Assembly (NCBI RefSeq): GCF_905147365.1
Contig: NC_056420.1
Coordinates: forward strand, 7,140,001 to 7,204,000
Direction: 5' to 3'
Source: Aricia agestis
Lineage: Eukaryota; Arthropoda; Insecta; Lepidoptera; Lycaenidae
Length of the DNA stretch: 64,000 bases
In this document: positions 1 through 12,735 of the stretch, piece by piece
How the letters are laid out: the number at the start of each line of letters is the position of its first letter
Numbering within the stretch: the first letter of the stretch is position 1
Program-made: the position numbers and the translations under genes
The notes under the pieces: model-generated
Database searches by the model: none
Told to the model about the DNA's origin: nothing
The model's input: the letters and a program-made list of their open reading frames with translations, nothing else

Positions 1-862
1 AGCCTTACTGAATTTTTCGTTTGGACTTAGAAACTCAACATTATTAGAACAAAATTAGTTAACATTACCTACTACGAAACAACGTGACATTTAGCGCAGG
101 ATTTTCTTATAAATGTTGAGAAGAACTTAATATTATACATAATATTAGTTTTATTGTTACCATCGATTTGGTCTAGAATAATTGGAAAAGTAACGTGTCA
201 GACGTGATTGACTTTCACAAATGAACTCTGAAAACATTTTCAAGGTACAATTAGGTTATTGTTCGTTGGCGGCTGTTTGAAGCTAATTAACTCAAGATAA
301 ATACTCCTTTAAAGGCCACTCGTTTTCCACTTGAATTACTATGTTAAAATAACACAAGTGTTGCTAAAATATCCTCTAACACGTGGGTAATAAAGCATAC
401 GGCTAATCGCAATTAATTTGACGGCTTGCTAAATTGCTATAAAAATCTAATAAAATACAACGCATAAAAAATAATGAAATGTGTTTGATAATAATTGTTA
501 TTATAGAAGTTAAAATGCAAATTACAATTATTGTATACAAAAATTACAATAAGCAGGATTGTACTATTTAATGTAACTAGCTATTTGACCGAGCTTTGCT
601 CGGTATTCGATAAAACACGAATAAAATGACATTTTCTAAAAATGATTAATAGCTAGATCGATTTATCGCCCCCGAAACCCCCTATATACTAAATTTCATG
701 AAAATCGTTGGAGCCGATTCCGAGATTCCAATTATATACATATACTAGCTGTTGCCCGCGACTTCGTCCGCGTTAGTATAGTAGATCACGTCCCAAGTAT
801 TATTTATTGTACAAAAATATTCAATGTACAGCATTGACTTTCCTACGATTTTATTATATACT

Positions 863-2030
863 AGCGACCCGCCCCGGCTTCGCACGGGTAAAAAATATAT
901 AGCCAATGTCGCTCACTGAATAAATGAGTTTTTAATCTAAACCAATATTATAAAGAGGTAAACTTTGTTTGTTTGTTTACTCATAGATCTACTACTACTA
1001 CCCGACTAAGAGCTGATGACCAAATCAGTCATGACTCATGACTCATGTAGCTTCAGCTGTGTTAAAACTCCGTTAGCTACTTCCCTGAACAACCCTTTCT
1101 GATAATCTGCGTGCTGCGTGCAGATTATCAGAAAGGGTTGTTTAGGGAAGTAGCTAACGGAGTTTTAATACAGCTGAACCTACATTATTTTCTTTTTTTC
1201 CCCACCCCACTACTCCCACACCCACCGCCCACGGCCTGCCAGCACGCAGATTATCAGAAAAGGTTGTTCAGGGAAGTAGCTAACGGAGTTTTAATACAGC
1301 TGAAGCTACATTTTTTTCTTTTTTTCCCCACCCCACTACTCCCACACCCACCGCCCACGGCCTGCCAGCACGCAGATTATCAGAAAGGGTTGTTCAGGGA
1401 AGTAGCTAACGGAGTTTTAACACAGGTGAAGCTACATGTAACATGACTGATTTGGTCGTCAGCTCTCCGTCGATACTACTGATAGATACATTACTACTCA
1501 ATAGTCAATACTCATAGATCTAAACCTCCCCTATCCCGCGGGCGCACCCCCGCCTTGGTAGCGCCCACTTCGAAACGGACGTAAATCGCAATATTTTAAT
1601 TTCGCCATAACTTCTAAACCAAACGTCCAATTTTAATCATTCAAAGACCAATTTCATATAATTTCCCCCGTTTTTTCCACATTTTCCACTATTTCTACGC
1701 TCCTATTAGTCTTAGCGTGATAAAATATAGCCTATAGCCTTCCTCGATCAATGGGCTATCTAACACTGAAAGAATTTTTCAAATCGGACCAGTAGTTCCT
1801 GAGGTTAGCGGGTTCAAATAAGCCCTTTCAAATAATTTCCCCCCGTTTTTTCCACATTTTCCTCTATTTCTTCATTTCTATTAGTCTTAGCGTGATAAAA
1901 TATAGCCTATAGCCTTCCTCAATCAATGGGTTATCTAACACTGAAAGAATTTTTCAAATCGGACCAGTAGTTCCTGAGATTAGCGCGTTCAAACAAACAA
2001 ACTAACAAACTCTGCAGAATTATAATCTAT
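863..2030. repeat. Dispersed repeat (RTE-like tail) containing an internal duplication
   Basis: The block opens with a CGACCCGCCCCGGCTTCGCA motif. It ends in two tandem copies of a segment reading through TATAGCCTATAGCCTTCCTC and TCAAATCGGACCAGTAGTTC. A shorter relative lies at about 58612-58900 with the same TAGCGTGATAAAATATAACC core. Such sequences are common LINE/RTE-derived tails in Lepidoptera; that class assignment is from memory. Confidence 0.5.
1010..1465. repeat. Fold-back element with amplified right arm
   Basis: The left arm (about 1010-1107) contains GTTAGCTACTTCCCTGAACA. Its reverse complement recurs three times on the right (starting about 1111, 1243 and 1372), each copy containing CAGATTATCAGAAA and GTAGCTAACGGAGTTTTAA. 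The right-arm copies are separated by a C-rich spacer (CCCACCCACC-type) that itself occurs twice. The outer ends also mirror each other (GACCAAATCAGTCATG against CATGACTGATTTGGTC). The 111-codon open frame across it is only this repeat and is not a gene. Confidence 0.8.
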
Positions 2031-2850
2031 ACTATAGATACAAGAATTGCTCGTTTAAAGATATAAGATAAGATATTATTGCATCTTCGTTCCTTATTCG
2101 GTCTAGTCCGTGTCCAATGCCATTCTCATAAAAAGTCGAACGAGTTTTGGGTCCAAAAGATGTTTTACGTTTGTTTGAAGACTAGACTAGATTATAGATA
2201 GATATAATAAAAAAATTTATCGCGCGGAAACCGTACACTTTTTCGGGATAAAATGCATCCTATGTCCTTTCTCGGGACTCAAAGTATCTCCATACTAAAT
2301 TTCAACAAAATCGGTTGAAATTTAGTACTCAAAGACAGGCATTTTCGCATTGCTATTTTGATGGATCGAATAACGAAAAAAAAAAAGTTTATTTAATGTT
2401 CTATTATAACCGTAGAATTGAGGTACTATTTATAAAATTTGTGTTAAAAATGTATTCTGTTTCATTGTTTGAATGGTAATAATTCTATTCAAGATCAGTG
2501 CAATAATCAACTTTTTATTATGTGTATTATGTCATATGTGGTTGTTGGTCGTTATTACACTTGAAAGTTTGATAAGAATGTAAAAACTATATTTGGATAA
2601 AATGCAGTTTTTTACAAGTATTTATTTCTTGTTACTGGTTACTCATTGACAGAATATAAAGTATTTTGTTAATCATTTTAAGTTTCCATATTGTATTAAT
2701 GAGTTATAGTCAGAATCGCATACGACACAAAACTTCATATTATTAACACAACGTCTATGAATATCCATTATGCGTTTCCTTGTATACTATGCCTATGTTT
2801 ACTTATATGTCCATCTGACGCACACTAATATATTCGTTTGTCTATTTTCA

Positions 2851-3155
2851 GAGAAAGACTTATACAATTATTAGCACTGAAACCTTTCAAGAAGCCCGAA
2901 CTGTACTCAAGACTCAGCGGCGGTGAGTACACACCCAATCATAACTTATTATGATTCATATTATGGCAAACTTGATTGACATTTCAATGTTATTTCAGAG
3001 GGACTGAAAGACAAGGAGCGAGCCATGGTCAACAAGATCCTGCCAGAGATTGGCACGCTCAAAGACAACTGTTACCATCTCCGTAGGCACGTTTGGAACG
3101 ATGTGAACGAGGACTGGGCCTTTTACACCGAGGAAGAGAAGAGAATGCTCAAGAG
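2851..3155 (+). CDS. ELL: ELL exons encoding the conserved N-terminal-half domain
   Basis: Two exons (2851-2922 and 2999-3155) are separated by a 76-bp intron. Together they read ..ERLIQLLALKPFKKPELYSR, then EGLKDKERAMVNKILPEI, then RHVWNDVNEDWAFYTEEEK. This matches the remembered ELL pattern 'RERVIHLLAVRPYKKPELL ... KDVQKDWPGYSE'. The first codon is completed by one base from an exon upstream. Acceptor TCTATTTTCA|G and donor CG|GTGAGT are good consensus sites. Confidence 0.88.
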
Positions 3156-6100
3156 GTATGCATGTTTTGATCATGTCAGAAAATATTAGGAGTACATAAC
3201 TGTAGGGTATAACTTGTTTAAGTACACATAATATTTGTAACAAAACTAAGTGATAATACTTTAGGGTGTGTATGGGTCCCCTAAGTTCACTGTGAAAGTA
3301 GCAGCGCTGTAAGAGTAGCGCTTGCCCATACAAATAAAAAAAAATGCTTGTTCAGTGTTGCTACTTTTACTGTAAACTCTATATGAGGGGCACATACACA
3401 CCCTAAAGTATTAACACTTAGTTTTGTTACACCTTGTATATTTTTGATAACAAAGATGTATGTGACTCCAACATACATATTATTACATATACCGCGTCGC
3501 TAAGTGACATGAATCATGAAAAATTTATATGTCAAAGCCCGTATAAATTTTTATTTTATAACCTTGCGTTGAGTACCTTTTCAAAATTATCGAATACATA
3601 TTAATATCGAGTTATCGACTATGCACCCTTGGTCCATTTAACAAAAAATATAAACCAAAAACAAGCGCATTTTCTATGGAAAATTTGTTTAACCTGGAAA
3701 TACAGTTTTATAAGAATTTTCCATTATGAGTAATATAGAAACAACAAAAAAAATCGGATATTGTACGAAAAAGGCGGTAGGCACTTTTGATTCTAAGAAT
3801 ATCCTAGTTTCTTGCTCATTAAAAATGTTACAATTTAATTTTTTCAGAAGAAAATTATTTATTACATTTCGGTTTCATATGATTCATATAAAATTTAATA
3901 TTTATAAGTTAACATTCGGCACGGTGAGCGGCTTATATTTTTCTCATCGGCAAATATAATATTTGAATAAATATGTTTTCAAGGGCATTCTTGTTATTTA
4001 TATTAAAATTATGTAAACACGCTCAATACAGTAGCAACGTTGGAGATAATACTACACACAGACGTACAACATGTTATTTTATGGAGTTATATACATTTTC
4101 CTTTACGTGTATTTGTATAGTGTACCTATACTAAACAGTAATCACCTTATACAATGTATTATTATATTGTACTGTAAACAAGTTTTTTATTATACTTTTT
4201 GTAATACTACTTGTCTGATATGTTCAATTTATTTAGTTTAGACACATATTGCTTAGATATTTACGATACATACACTTTAGGACATATTCTGTTATAACAC
4301 CCCGGTAATCAAATTATTTTTAGTAATGCTGCAGTCTTTATCAAGTTTTTACTAGCGCACAGCTTTTCAATAGCGTAAATATTATAATTTCTATTTCTTA
4401 AACAGTATCCCAAGTTTTTTTAAAATTGTGGTTACAGCAAGGATCACTTCAGTCTTCAATGAGGGTTTTTTAGGTTCCTTACATCCAAATGATGTTTTAA
4501 ATTAGTGACCTATCGATACAGAGCTCCCCCTGTTAGTAATTATATCATTAAAAGCCCCTGTTAGTAATTACAGAATTAAAAGACAAAGGAAACTACCTAA
4601 CTGCCAGATAGCTTTAAGATAAGTCTGCGCCTCATTTCTAACATAAACTCTAATTGTCCATTGGTGTGACCGTCACAACTTATTATACTTGTTAATTGTT
4701 TTTTTAATTCCCAGGCGGAAACCTCAAAACCTTACTCCGCCGGTCAGCAGTGACAGCGCCAACTCCTTATCGCCCCGCGCGTCCCCCGGCAAGAGGGCGT
4801 CGCCCGACGACGCGGGGCCCACGAGCAAGAAGCAGCGCATATCGCACTACCGCCGCCCCTCGCCGCCATCGTCGGGCTACGCTACTACGTCGTCGGGCGA
4901 GCGCCACGCGTCGGACAACGAGGATGATCGCAACGGTATGTGGAAGTGGCAGGGGCGGATTAAGATGCGGATAGCATTTTTTTTTAATCTTGAAAAAAAT
5001 GTATCGCAAACGGCATTATCATTTTTATATTTAAACGATTGATTAGAATGCTGAAAGCCCTAAACTATATATTGTAATACTTATCCTAAAATATTGAGCG
5101 TCGTGGTCGAGTTGAGAGTATTCATTGACCACGACGGTTGTTCAAATTAGGCAAACGCTATTGGCTTGTCTTGATCTCATGTGTTCGCTCCAAAAACGAA
5201 TTGTACCTCCTATTGGTCAGTTCTTGTTGGAATTCGAAAAAAAATCCCAGCTGTCAATGATATTATAAGTCAACATTGTTTCTAGAACATTCGAGAACTC
5301 TTAAGGCAAATGACGTTGCGTTATAGAAGAAATATGTGACACATAACAGAATAAAAACTAGCACACATGCCTGGTATCACACGAACTAATTTAAAATTGT
5401 AATTTTTTAATTGTTAGTAAACAACGCTTATAAAAATTGCGCTCTATTTCAATTCATTACTTAGTATATTTTCCGGCCTCATATTTAATACATGTAGCGA
5501 GGGCAAAGGAATTTAACTCATGCTGCGCTATCCTCAAAAGTATATTTCTCAACGAAAAGAAAAATTAATAATAATATGTGAGGTAGATGGAATGTTAGTG
5601 GGAAAATGTGACAGTCACATCTTCTCTCTCAGATTTCTACTAAAATCCTTTGAATAAATGAAAATAAATGTAAACTATATTTAGACACCTGGTTTAACCA
5701 GGCTGGTTAGCAATGACTTGTGGTAATTGGGCCTTGAGAAGAATGCAAGGATTTTTGCCTTTAACACTCGTAATTCTTAAAAACCCATGAATGAATTTTA
5801 CTTCAAAGTAAAACATATTACAAAATATAAAAATCACAATTTTGCTGAACTAGTCTTATATATTAATTATAGACATTTTTTTAGTAGTTATATTTGTTAA
5901 CAATCTTGTATTAAATATCCGCAATTTTGATTTCAGACAAAGTTGGTGACGAGCAAACCGCACACCTGATGTTGAGTAGCTACTGCCGCCCGCTGGCGTC
6001 TCTTCCCGCGGAGGAGGTTAAAGCGAAAAACCCCGTTCCCGAGCCCGCAGGTAATACCTCTTAAATACTACAGTGGCGTAATTAGACCTATGAGGCGCCC

Positions 6101-9100
6101 GTAGCAATAGTTTTGAGGGGCCCAGTCCAAATAAATACCACACTGTTTAATGATGTCATACCACTGGGGCTTTCAAATATGCTGGTGAAGAATCATTACT
6201 AATATCAAATATGTAATAAGTAATATAAATGCGAAAGTGTGTCTGTCTGTCTGTTACCTCCTCACGCTTCAACCCGTGAAACGATTAAAATATAAGTATA
6301 GTCCGTGAAATCTCTACTATTCCTCCTAATCGCCTATAGCCAGGGTCACCTAATGGCGGACCGCGGTCCGCATCCGGACCGCCGACCTATTGTGTGCGGA
6401 CCAAGCATGTTCGAAGATGAACTTCGTTAAAAATAAATTTAGGTCTCCAGTCTCGATTTACTGATGAACATCTTCAGGATTTAATTTCAATAGCTTGCAC
6501 CAATTTCTCTCCAAAGTCCAAAAAAGCAACGAAAACTTGACACTTTTCTCATTGATTATGTAAATTAAAATACATTTGTAATTTTCGTAATTACATTGCT
6601 TTTTTTATACAGTGCGCACCGTGAAGTCATTTTATTCGTTGCGACATCGCCTCTCATTTGTGTGCGATGTTGTTTTTGCCATACGACGCCGCAACGCAGT
6701 GTTGTGGCCCGGCCCTTTCTAGTTAATTATAACTTTCGACTAGCAATCCCAGAGTTGTTCTAAAGGCAAACTTTATCTGTTCCAGCTAAAAAAGACAATG
6801 GATACACTCTCACCTTCACAACGGTCAAAGATCTCTGCCGCAGTCCAGTTAAGGCGAACGGTTTTAGTAGTAATAGTCCCCCGGTAGAACAAAATACAAT
6901 TCCAGGTAAGATAATAATATAATATAACTATTTATTAAATTATAATAAACGAATGTAAGGCTAAAGGCTGCACTCAAAAGCATTCAATGAATATTACTTA
7001 ACTTTCATGAATGCAGCTTTGGTCTAAAACTCTATGAGCCTTATATCGGAAATTGACAATATATTAAGTTAAGTAATAATCATGAAATATCTCAGTTACA
7101 CTAGACTCTAGAGCAGGGTTTCTCAAACTTTCGGCTCCACGAACCCCTGTTAGAATTTCCAGATGACAGCGAACCCCTTACTAATGAAAACACATAAAGT
7201 GCCAAACGAGTGCCGCGCGTGCCTGCCAGATATCAAGCCACCATTACGTAAATCTTGTCGCGAACCCCCTGCCGTCGAATGGCGAACATTCGCGTACCCC
7301 ACTTTGAGAAATACCGCTCTAGAGCGTACCAGAGAAATATACATACACACGAGAAATATTCAGCTGTAGTCGGATTCATATACAACAGCAGTGAAAACTT
7401 GGAAAGACACTTTCTAACTCAATTTCGATTGATATACCTACAGTTGTTAGATTTTATTGTCAGTTTTTCCCACCTGCCTTAGAAAAAAAATGAAGCCAAG
7501 GAAGTTTTCACTTTAAAAACTTATTAATCATGTTTGTTCGTTGACAAGCGATGAATTAATTGGTTTGTTTTTACATTTCAGTCAAAGATATTACAAATAC
7601 AGAACCATTAGAAAATACAGCGTTAACGTCTGTCCCCGATGAGAATATGACTGAATTAGAAGACTTTGAAAGGTAATTAGTTATAAGTTTTAACTTTTTT
7701 TTTCAGCTATCAAATAGGCCAGCGAATCTGCGATTTAAAGTTTAGATAACTACAATAAGGTATCATGTAAACGAGGTTGTAACGACGATGGTGCTTAACT
7801 TTAAAGTTTAAACACAAGCCATTTGTTGTCAAAATAAGCCACGAAGATCTATCAAACTGTGAAAACTCAAATTACCTCCGATATTTTATTCCACACTTAA
7901 ATAGTTTGGCGCTAGCGATTCGAAGAGAGAATTATAGCGACGTAGAAAATGATTGACATTTAATCTAATAATAATAACTCCCACACCGGTTTCGGTGACG
8001 GTGGCCGGTTTCATTAAAACCTGGCCATTTACCCAGGAGTAATTTGGAGCCGAAGTACACAAGAGCACTCTCTATTCCTTTACTCGCATAACCCAGTGGG
8101 ACGGAAGACCGACACGGCCGGCGAGAGATCAGGCGCAGGACCGACTTTTTACATGCCCATCCGACGCATGGATCATCTATCATGGCATATTCAAGCATTT
8201 AATATATCTATAGTGTGAACTTCGCGCATGTTTTTCTTTATTAACTATTTTATTAAACATTTCCAGGCAATACCCGCCAATAACAAGCAGCAGCACGCGG
8301 CGCGCTTACAAGAATGAGTTCGCTCAGCTTTACACCGAATACCAGGCGAAATATGCTCGTGTTGCCGAGGTTGCCCAGTTGTTCACGCGCCTCGAGCAGC
8401 AGCTCAAACGCGCGGAGCCCAAGTCGCCGCAGCATCGGGTGAGTGTTAATCCGCCACTGATATTATTATATGCTCCCTGAAATATCCCTGTATAGTCCGT
8501 CTGTGTAATAATATAATGCCCCACTAAATATTAAATTTCGTGTATGTTCCTGCCAACAAAAGATACAATGTCGATCTTAGCACAAGACGTACTAGATGAT
8601 CGTTAGACGTTAGTGCAAATAATTATTATCTATTTGATGGCGTAGTTTGAAATTAGCTGATACAAAGTACTATCAGAGAAGTTGATTCCTATGGAAATCG
8701 GGGACCTAAGTAGTTTGGTTGCGTTACGTCAAACCCAGCTGACAAATCACAATTAACATTGAATTGCAATATTCGACCAAATAAATTTGGTCTGTCAAAT
8801 GCATAGGAATCAACTTCCTCGATGGTACAAATGTACCCCTTTGTAGAGTACGCATGATTCTGCCTCCGCAATAATTCAAACCAAATGGCAAATCGAGGCA
8901 CAAAACTTGATATAGAAAGTCAAGATTGATATTTTGAAATCTCGTTATTTTGATTATAAACATTAGAATGATTCTTTGAGATGTGTAAAATATTGTTTGT
9001 AGTACTTCAAGCTTACTCGTTAGCGGATTGTGGTTAATCAAATGGCGTCAGAAAACTCAAATGACATGCACAAAGTCGTTGTTGATAGTGTTTCTTTTAT

Positions 9101-12100
9101 AATCAGTGCAAATACATAATATTGTGTTACTGTTAAAATATTTACGTCAATTTAGGTTAGTAGGTAGCTTATAAATTGTTGCATTAATCCAAAAAAGTAA
9201 CAACGATAATATTGAATTTTCGTCATAAACGAATCACACAAGAGTTCTATATCCTCATTTTTATTTCGCATCGATACGCGGAGGCGTTACGCCATTAGTG
9301 TATGCAAATTGTCTGTTACGAAGTTATTTTTTTAGTTCACATGCAAATAAGCACGACCATAAAACTCTTATTGTATAACAAGCATAGACTCCGCCCAGAA
9401 ATCAATATGGTTCGTCTAAATAGTCAATGTCAAAATGTGTTAAGGGATAGATGACAATTTGAAGGTCATAAACATATTTTTGACTTTGTAAAATAAACGC
9501 CAAGGTAATATTTATAATGCTTTTATTTTTTTGGTGATGTTTAGCAACATTGTGTGAAGTTGTTTACGAGCTATGGCCGCACATTTGGCGGTATAAATCG
9601 TAGCCATTATCAAATATGTAAAAAGGCCATTATCAAATATGTTTATTGGCTGGTTACGTGATTTCGAGGTAAGGAAGAAAGAGTAACTTCACCTTATGTA
9701 ACTTTAGGCAGATATTATTAAGGACGTATTTAAAGTATAATATCATTTAGATGTTCAATTTAATTTGTTTCTATCTATCGGTACTATCATAAGCAATATT
9801 CACGTGCGAATCAGGTTTTTGCGATAAGTTATTGAAACAAGGTGATCTTATTGCAAGGTTAGCTGGGCGCGCAAGGCCAAGCGATTTCTCTGAAAGGCGA
9901 CCAATGCGTCACACTTCACAGGAATTCGTTCTAATTACGTCTTTATAAATGTTAATAGATTATTTTGTATCTTTATAATTTACTAGATGCTACTCACTTT
10001 TTCGCTTATCTCGCAGAAATCGTATGTTTTTTACGATAAGAAAAAGCCTACGTCTTTCTTTGTTGTCTAGTCTATGTCTGTGTATTTTTGTCAAAATCGG
10101 TACAGTATTTTCGAAGCCTTAATCGAATGTGGACAATACAATACAGGTTGAAAAATACAATACAGGTTGTATTGTATTTTTAGATTATTGACGTAGATGT
10201 CAAATGCATTTTAAAAGAAGGATGCAAAGAGTAAAAGTACAGGTTCACCGGGAAGACACTAAAGTGTCTGCTTTTTTTTTAATGAAAGTACTGCTTTTAT
10301 AAACAAAAAAATGGTGTAATCGTAATTTGCATTAAGGTAAAACCCCCAAATAAATAATAATCATAATCCACGTTACGCGTCCAAAGTATTAGATGGTTCC
10401 GCTTACGACATTGTATATAAATAATAAATATAATTGATGTAGATTTGCAATTATAATCATTATCGTGTATGTCTTATGTATATGTATTAGTATAATACGT
10501 GTGATCACGTTTTAAAGTATTATTCAAACATCAGTTTTCTTTACCTGAAATCCACTTATCAAAACAAGCAGAATTTTTTTTTAAATGATAATTACCATAG
10601 TATAAAAGGGGGGAGGCTTTTGCCCAGCAGTGGGACACAGTGGGCCAATAATAAAACTTGAGAGGTGTCAAGGGACACCCGCAGGGAATGAAGTTATAAA
10701 AAACATAACTGGCTTGCTTTCTATCAGAGAGAAGGAGAGCGACAGAGAAACAACTATAGTAAAAAGCACAGACATAGATCAAGATAGATACCGCATGTCC
10801 CGCGAAATATGCGAAAAATATGGTATCTTATCTTGATCTATGTCTGTGGCAAAAAGTGTCGATGTCGGTCAAAAAGTGTCGTTACAACTTTTTCCGTCTA
10901 GCCCCTTTCGCAACACGCGATAAGGAACTTCGTTCCAATAATATTTTTATGTTATCCACAGAGTATAGAGCAGCGCATAGTCGAGGAGTACCAGCGGACC
11001 CGCAACGACGCCGCGTACCAGCGCGAGAGGCGGCGCGTCAACTACCTGCACCGCAAGCTCAACCACATCAAGCAGATGGTGCACCAATACGACCAGTTGG
11101 TGAGTAGTGATGATGACGGTGACCGGCGTAGGTGGAGGTGACTGTGGCCGTCACAAGTGGGCCAGTTACGTAGGCAATGGCGGCCTTCCCCATTGCGTGG
11201 CCCCGGGCGGCAGGTCTTTGCGATGCCCTATGGCCGTCTGTCCATCGCCGCCGACACCGGAACCTCGCCGCCAAAAATTCAAATAAAATGCGATCGTTCC
11301 ACTTCACCACCGGTGGTGTCATATGAATATCTAGTCCATATGACACAACCGACTATTAGTGATGTTACATAGTTTGCTTAGTTGTTCATATGAAAACGCT
11401 GAAAGAGTTTTTATGGGCAAAGATGTTAGGACATTTCTCACAGAAACATAGAAGTCAAAAGTAACTCTTACAGCACTGGGGCTGTAGCCAAAGTCCCTTT
11501 CGTTAAAAACGATGACGAAATTCGTTAACAAAATGTATGGGATTTGACATTAGTCTTCGAAAGCGAAATGTCATTAAGCGATGACTTATGTCAAACATTT
11601 TGATAACTAATTTCGTCATCGTTTATAACGAAAAATACTTGGAAAAACGAAAAATATAAAAATACTTGTCTAAGGGGGCAGATACTTTCCCAGTGAACAT
11701 TGTAAAAGGGACACATACACACACAAAGTATCATCACTTAGTTTTGTTACATCCCGTATAGAGAAGAGAACTTGCACAGCGAAAAACTATACAAGATCTG
11801 TTGTTTTAGTTTGGCACATTTAAAAAGTCGCAATATGACAGATAAAGTAAATATATTTATTAGTAAGAGCTATGTGTGGTTGACGATAATGGTGAAACGT
11901 GACGTCACATCTTATCAATCTCACGCCACTTGTGACGATAACGTTTAATGTCATTGACAGTCTCATCGTGGCCATGACTTTGAGGATGAAAACTTAAACT
12001 TTGTAACTTGCGAATATGATATTGTAAAAAAATCTTTTTTTTTTTCTTATTTCAAGTCTGGAACCCGGTTAAAGGATTACAAAAATATGCCAGTAAGTTT

Positions 12101-12562
12101 TTATAATGTGGTTCTTAAAATTGCTAAAGTAGCCTTAAGAGGACAGCATAATTAATCACGCGTACATATGTTGGAGTTAAAATTTAGACATTTCATATTA
12201 TGAGAATAGACTAAAAAGTTAATTTTAAGAACTATGTTAACATAAAGAACCGGTACTCTTTTTGAAAACGGTGGCAATGTGGAAAAATTACCTGCTAAGC
12301 TACATGCTAAGCTTACCATGGAGCTTATTAGAAATGTAAAAGAATAGAAACTTATAGGTTATAACATGACAAACTGACATATTTCCTTTCCAAAGAAAAT
12401 ATGTCACTTTATGCAGTATTCAGTAGTGAGAAACTTTTTCTACAGTGCATGCATGAACCAATAAGAGAGGCATCCAATGAATATATTTGTTTTTCTCTAA
12501 AGTTACAGCGCAACCTGAAACCGGAGCGAGTGTCGGCGGCCAGCACGACGCAGGCGTACTGA
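2851..12562 (+). CDS. ELL: ELL, RNA polymerase II elongation factor (5' part outside window)
   Basis: ELL raises Pol II elongation rate in the nucleus as part of the super and little elongation complexes. It is known as Su(Tpl) in Drosophila. I read nine exons: 2851-2922, 2999-3155, 4715-4935, 5937-6050, 6786-6905, 7582-7672, 8267-8438, 10962-11099, 12509-12562. All junction phases agree and give 378 codons plus TGA. The first two exons encode the conserved winged-helix-like part (RERLIQLLALKPFKKPEL, then HVWNDVNEDWAFYTEEEKR). The middle exons are Ser/Pro/Arg-rich and poorly conserved. The last three give the occludin/ELL domain. The first exon starts in mid-codon, so the N-terminal region lies upstream. 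The final exon is tiny (18 codons, ending TTQAY). Family assignment is firm; individual splice sites are by eye. Confidence 0.9.
3236..3438. repeat. Palindromic MITE, family A, copy in ELL intron
   Basis: Ends are GTAACAAAACTAAGTGATAA and its near reverse complement ending CACTTAGTTTTGTTAC. The arms also carry ACTTTAGGGTGTGTA. Relatives lie at 13347-13606, 20941-21199, 40717-40811 and 44101-44428, with fragments near 11700 and 35440. This copy is more diverged than the 13 kb and 21 kb copies. Confidence 0.8.
6341..6600. mobile_element. hAT-like MITE fragment
   Basis: It begins CAGGGTCACCTAATGGCGGA and continues through GGACCGCGGTCCGC and a stretch around ATGAACTTCGTTAAAAATAA. The same sequence, in opposite orientation, forms the element at 34271-34582, which has a perfect 8-bp target duplication. 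The right end here is not clear; the sequence after about 6600 is unrelated to that copy. Confidence 0.65.
7106..7324. mobile_element. hAT-like MITE with 8-bp target-site duplication
   Basis: The element (7114-7316) starts CAGGGTTTCTCAAACTTT and ends CTTTGAGAAATACCG, an imperfect inverted repeat. Both sides carry the 8-mer CTCTAGAG (7106-7113 and 7317-7324), the expected hAT duplication length. The target is itself palindromic. It lies in the ELL intron between the exons at 6786 and 7582. The 60-75 codon open frames over it are not genes. Confidence 0.85.
8267..12562 (+). CDS. ELL: ELL exons 7-9: occludin/ELL homology domain and stop
   Basis: Exon 8267-8438 reads QYPPITSSSTRRAYKNEFAQ and on to the Leu/Glu-rich LFTRLEQQLKRAEPKSPQHR. 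Exon 10962-11099 continues SIEQRIVEEYQRTRNDAAYQ to HIKQMVHQYDQL. Exon 12509-12562 adds RNLKPERVSAASTTQAY and TGA. This helical C-terminal domain is shared with occludin; in ELL family members it ends close to the stop, as here. The intron at 8439-10961 holds a MITE (8667-8828) and an inverted repeat (10767-10848). The intron at 11100-12508 holds two more MITE remnants. Confidence 0.9.
8667..8828. repeat. Inverted-repeat MITE, family Q
   Basis: Arms are GTACTATCAGAGAAGTTGAT... and ...ATCAACTTCCTCGATGGTAC. The inside carries GGTTGCGTTACGTCAAACCC. Related copies lie at about 28391-28510, 56829-56995 and 15334-15838 (the last split by another element). Confidence 0.75.
10767..10848. repeat. Short inverted repeat in ELL intron
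   Basis: The arms CACAGACATAGATCAAGATA and TATCTTGATCTATGTCTGTG face each other across about 40 bases. One arm recurs alone near 31565-31592, so this is a dispersed element and not a gene-specific structure. Confidence 0.7.
11500..11760. repeat. Two MITE remnants in the last ELL intron
   Basis: Bases 11500-11631 form an inverted repeat whose arms contain AACGATGACGAAATT and AATTTCGTCATCGTT. Bases about 11690-11760 are half of a family A MITE, ending CACTTAGTTTTGTTACATCC. Confidence 0.65.
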
Positions 12563-12623
12563 CACTCGCGATGCGCGCCGCCCGCCCGCTGCCTCTAGTA
12601 CCGGTAACACCCGCAACCGCAAT

Positions 12624-12735
12624 CGCACGGCGTACCAACCGCACGGCGTGTCAACCGCACGGCGTACCAACCGCACGGCGTACCAACCGCATGGCGTGTC
12701 AACCGCACGGCGTCGCAACCGCACTGCGTATCAAC
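12624..12735. repeat. 16-bp minisatellite (7 units) just after the ELL stop
   Basis: There are seven head-to-tail 16-bp units of the form CGCACGGCGTACCAAC, some with GTCAAC, CGCAAC or ATCAAC variants. The array starts 61 bases after the ELL stop codon, so it probably lies in the 3' UTR. Open frames on both strands run through it because 16-bp steps rotate frames of a GC-rich unit; they are not genes. Confidence 0.88.

Larger units (their letters stand above)
1..2850. other. Non-coding stretch upstream of first ELL exon
   Basis: I see no exon here. It is presumably an intron of ELL, since the first readable ELL exon begins in mid-codon at 2851. It holds dispersed repeat remnants: a repeat end beginning CTAGCTGTTGCCCGCGACTT near 744, and a second family beginning near 863 with CGACCCGCCCCGGCTTCGCA. 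A fold-back element lies at 1010-1465. Two near-identical blocks (about 1665-1815 and 1835-1985) share TAGTCTTAGCGTGATAAAAT. Confidence 0.6.

Noticed and set aside
1108..1440. Spaced direct repeats resembling a CRISPR-like array
   Set aside because: There are only three long units, with spacers that are also repeated, and the genome is eukaryotic.
1111..1446. 111-codon open frame
   Set aside because: It is a translation of the tandem arms of the fold-back repeat, with no family resemblance and a repeated peptide.
7150..7482. Overlapping frames of 66-75 codons on both strands
   Set aside because: They lie in a hAT-like MITE with 8-bp duplication within an ELL intron.
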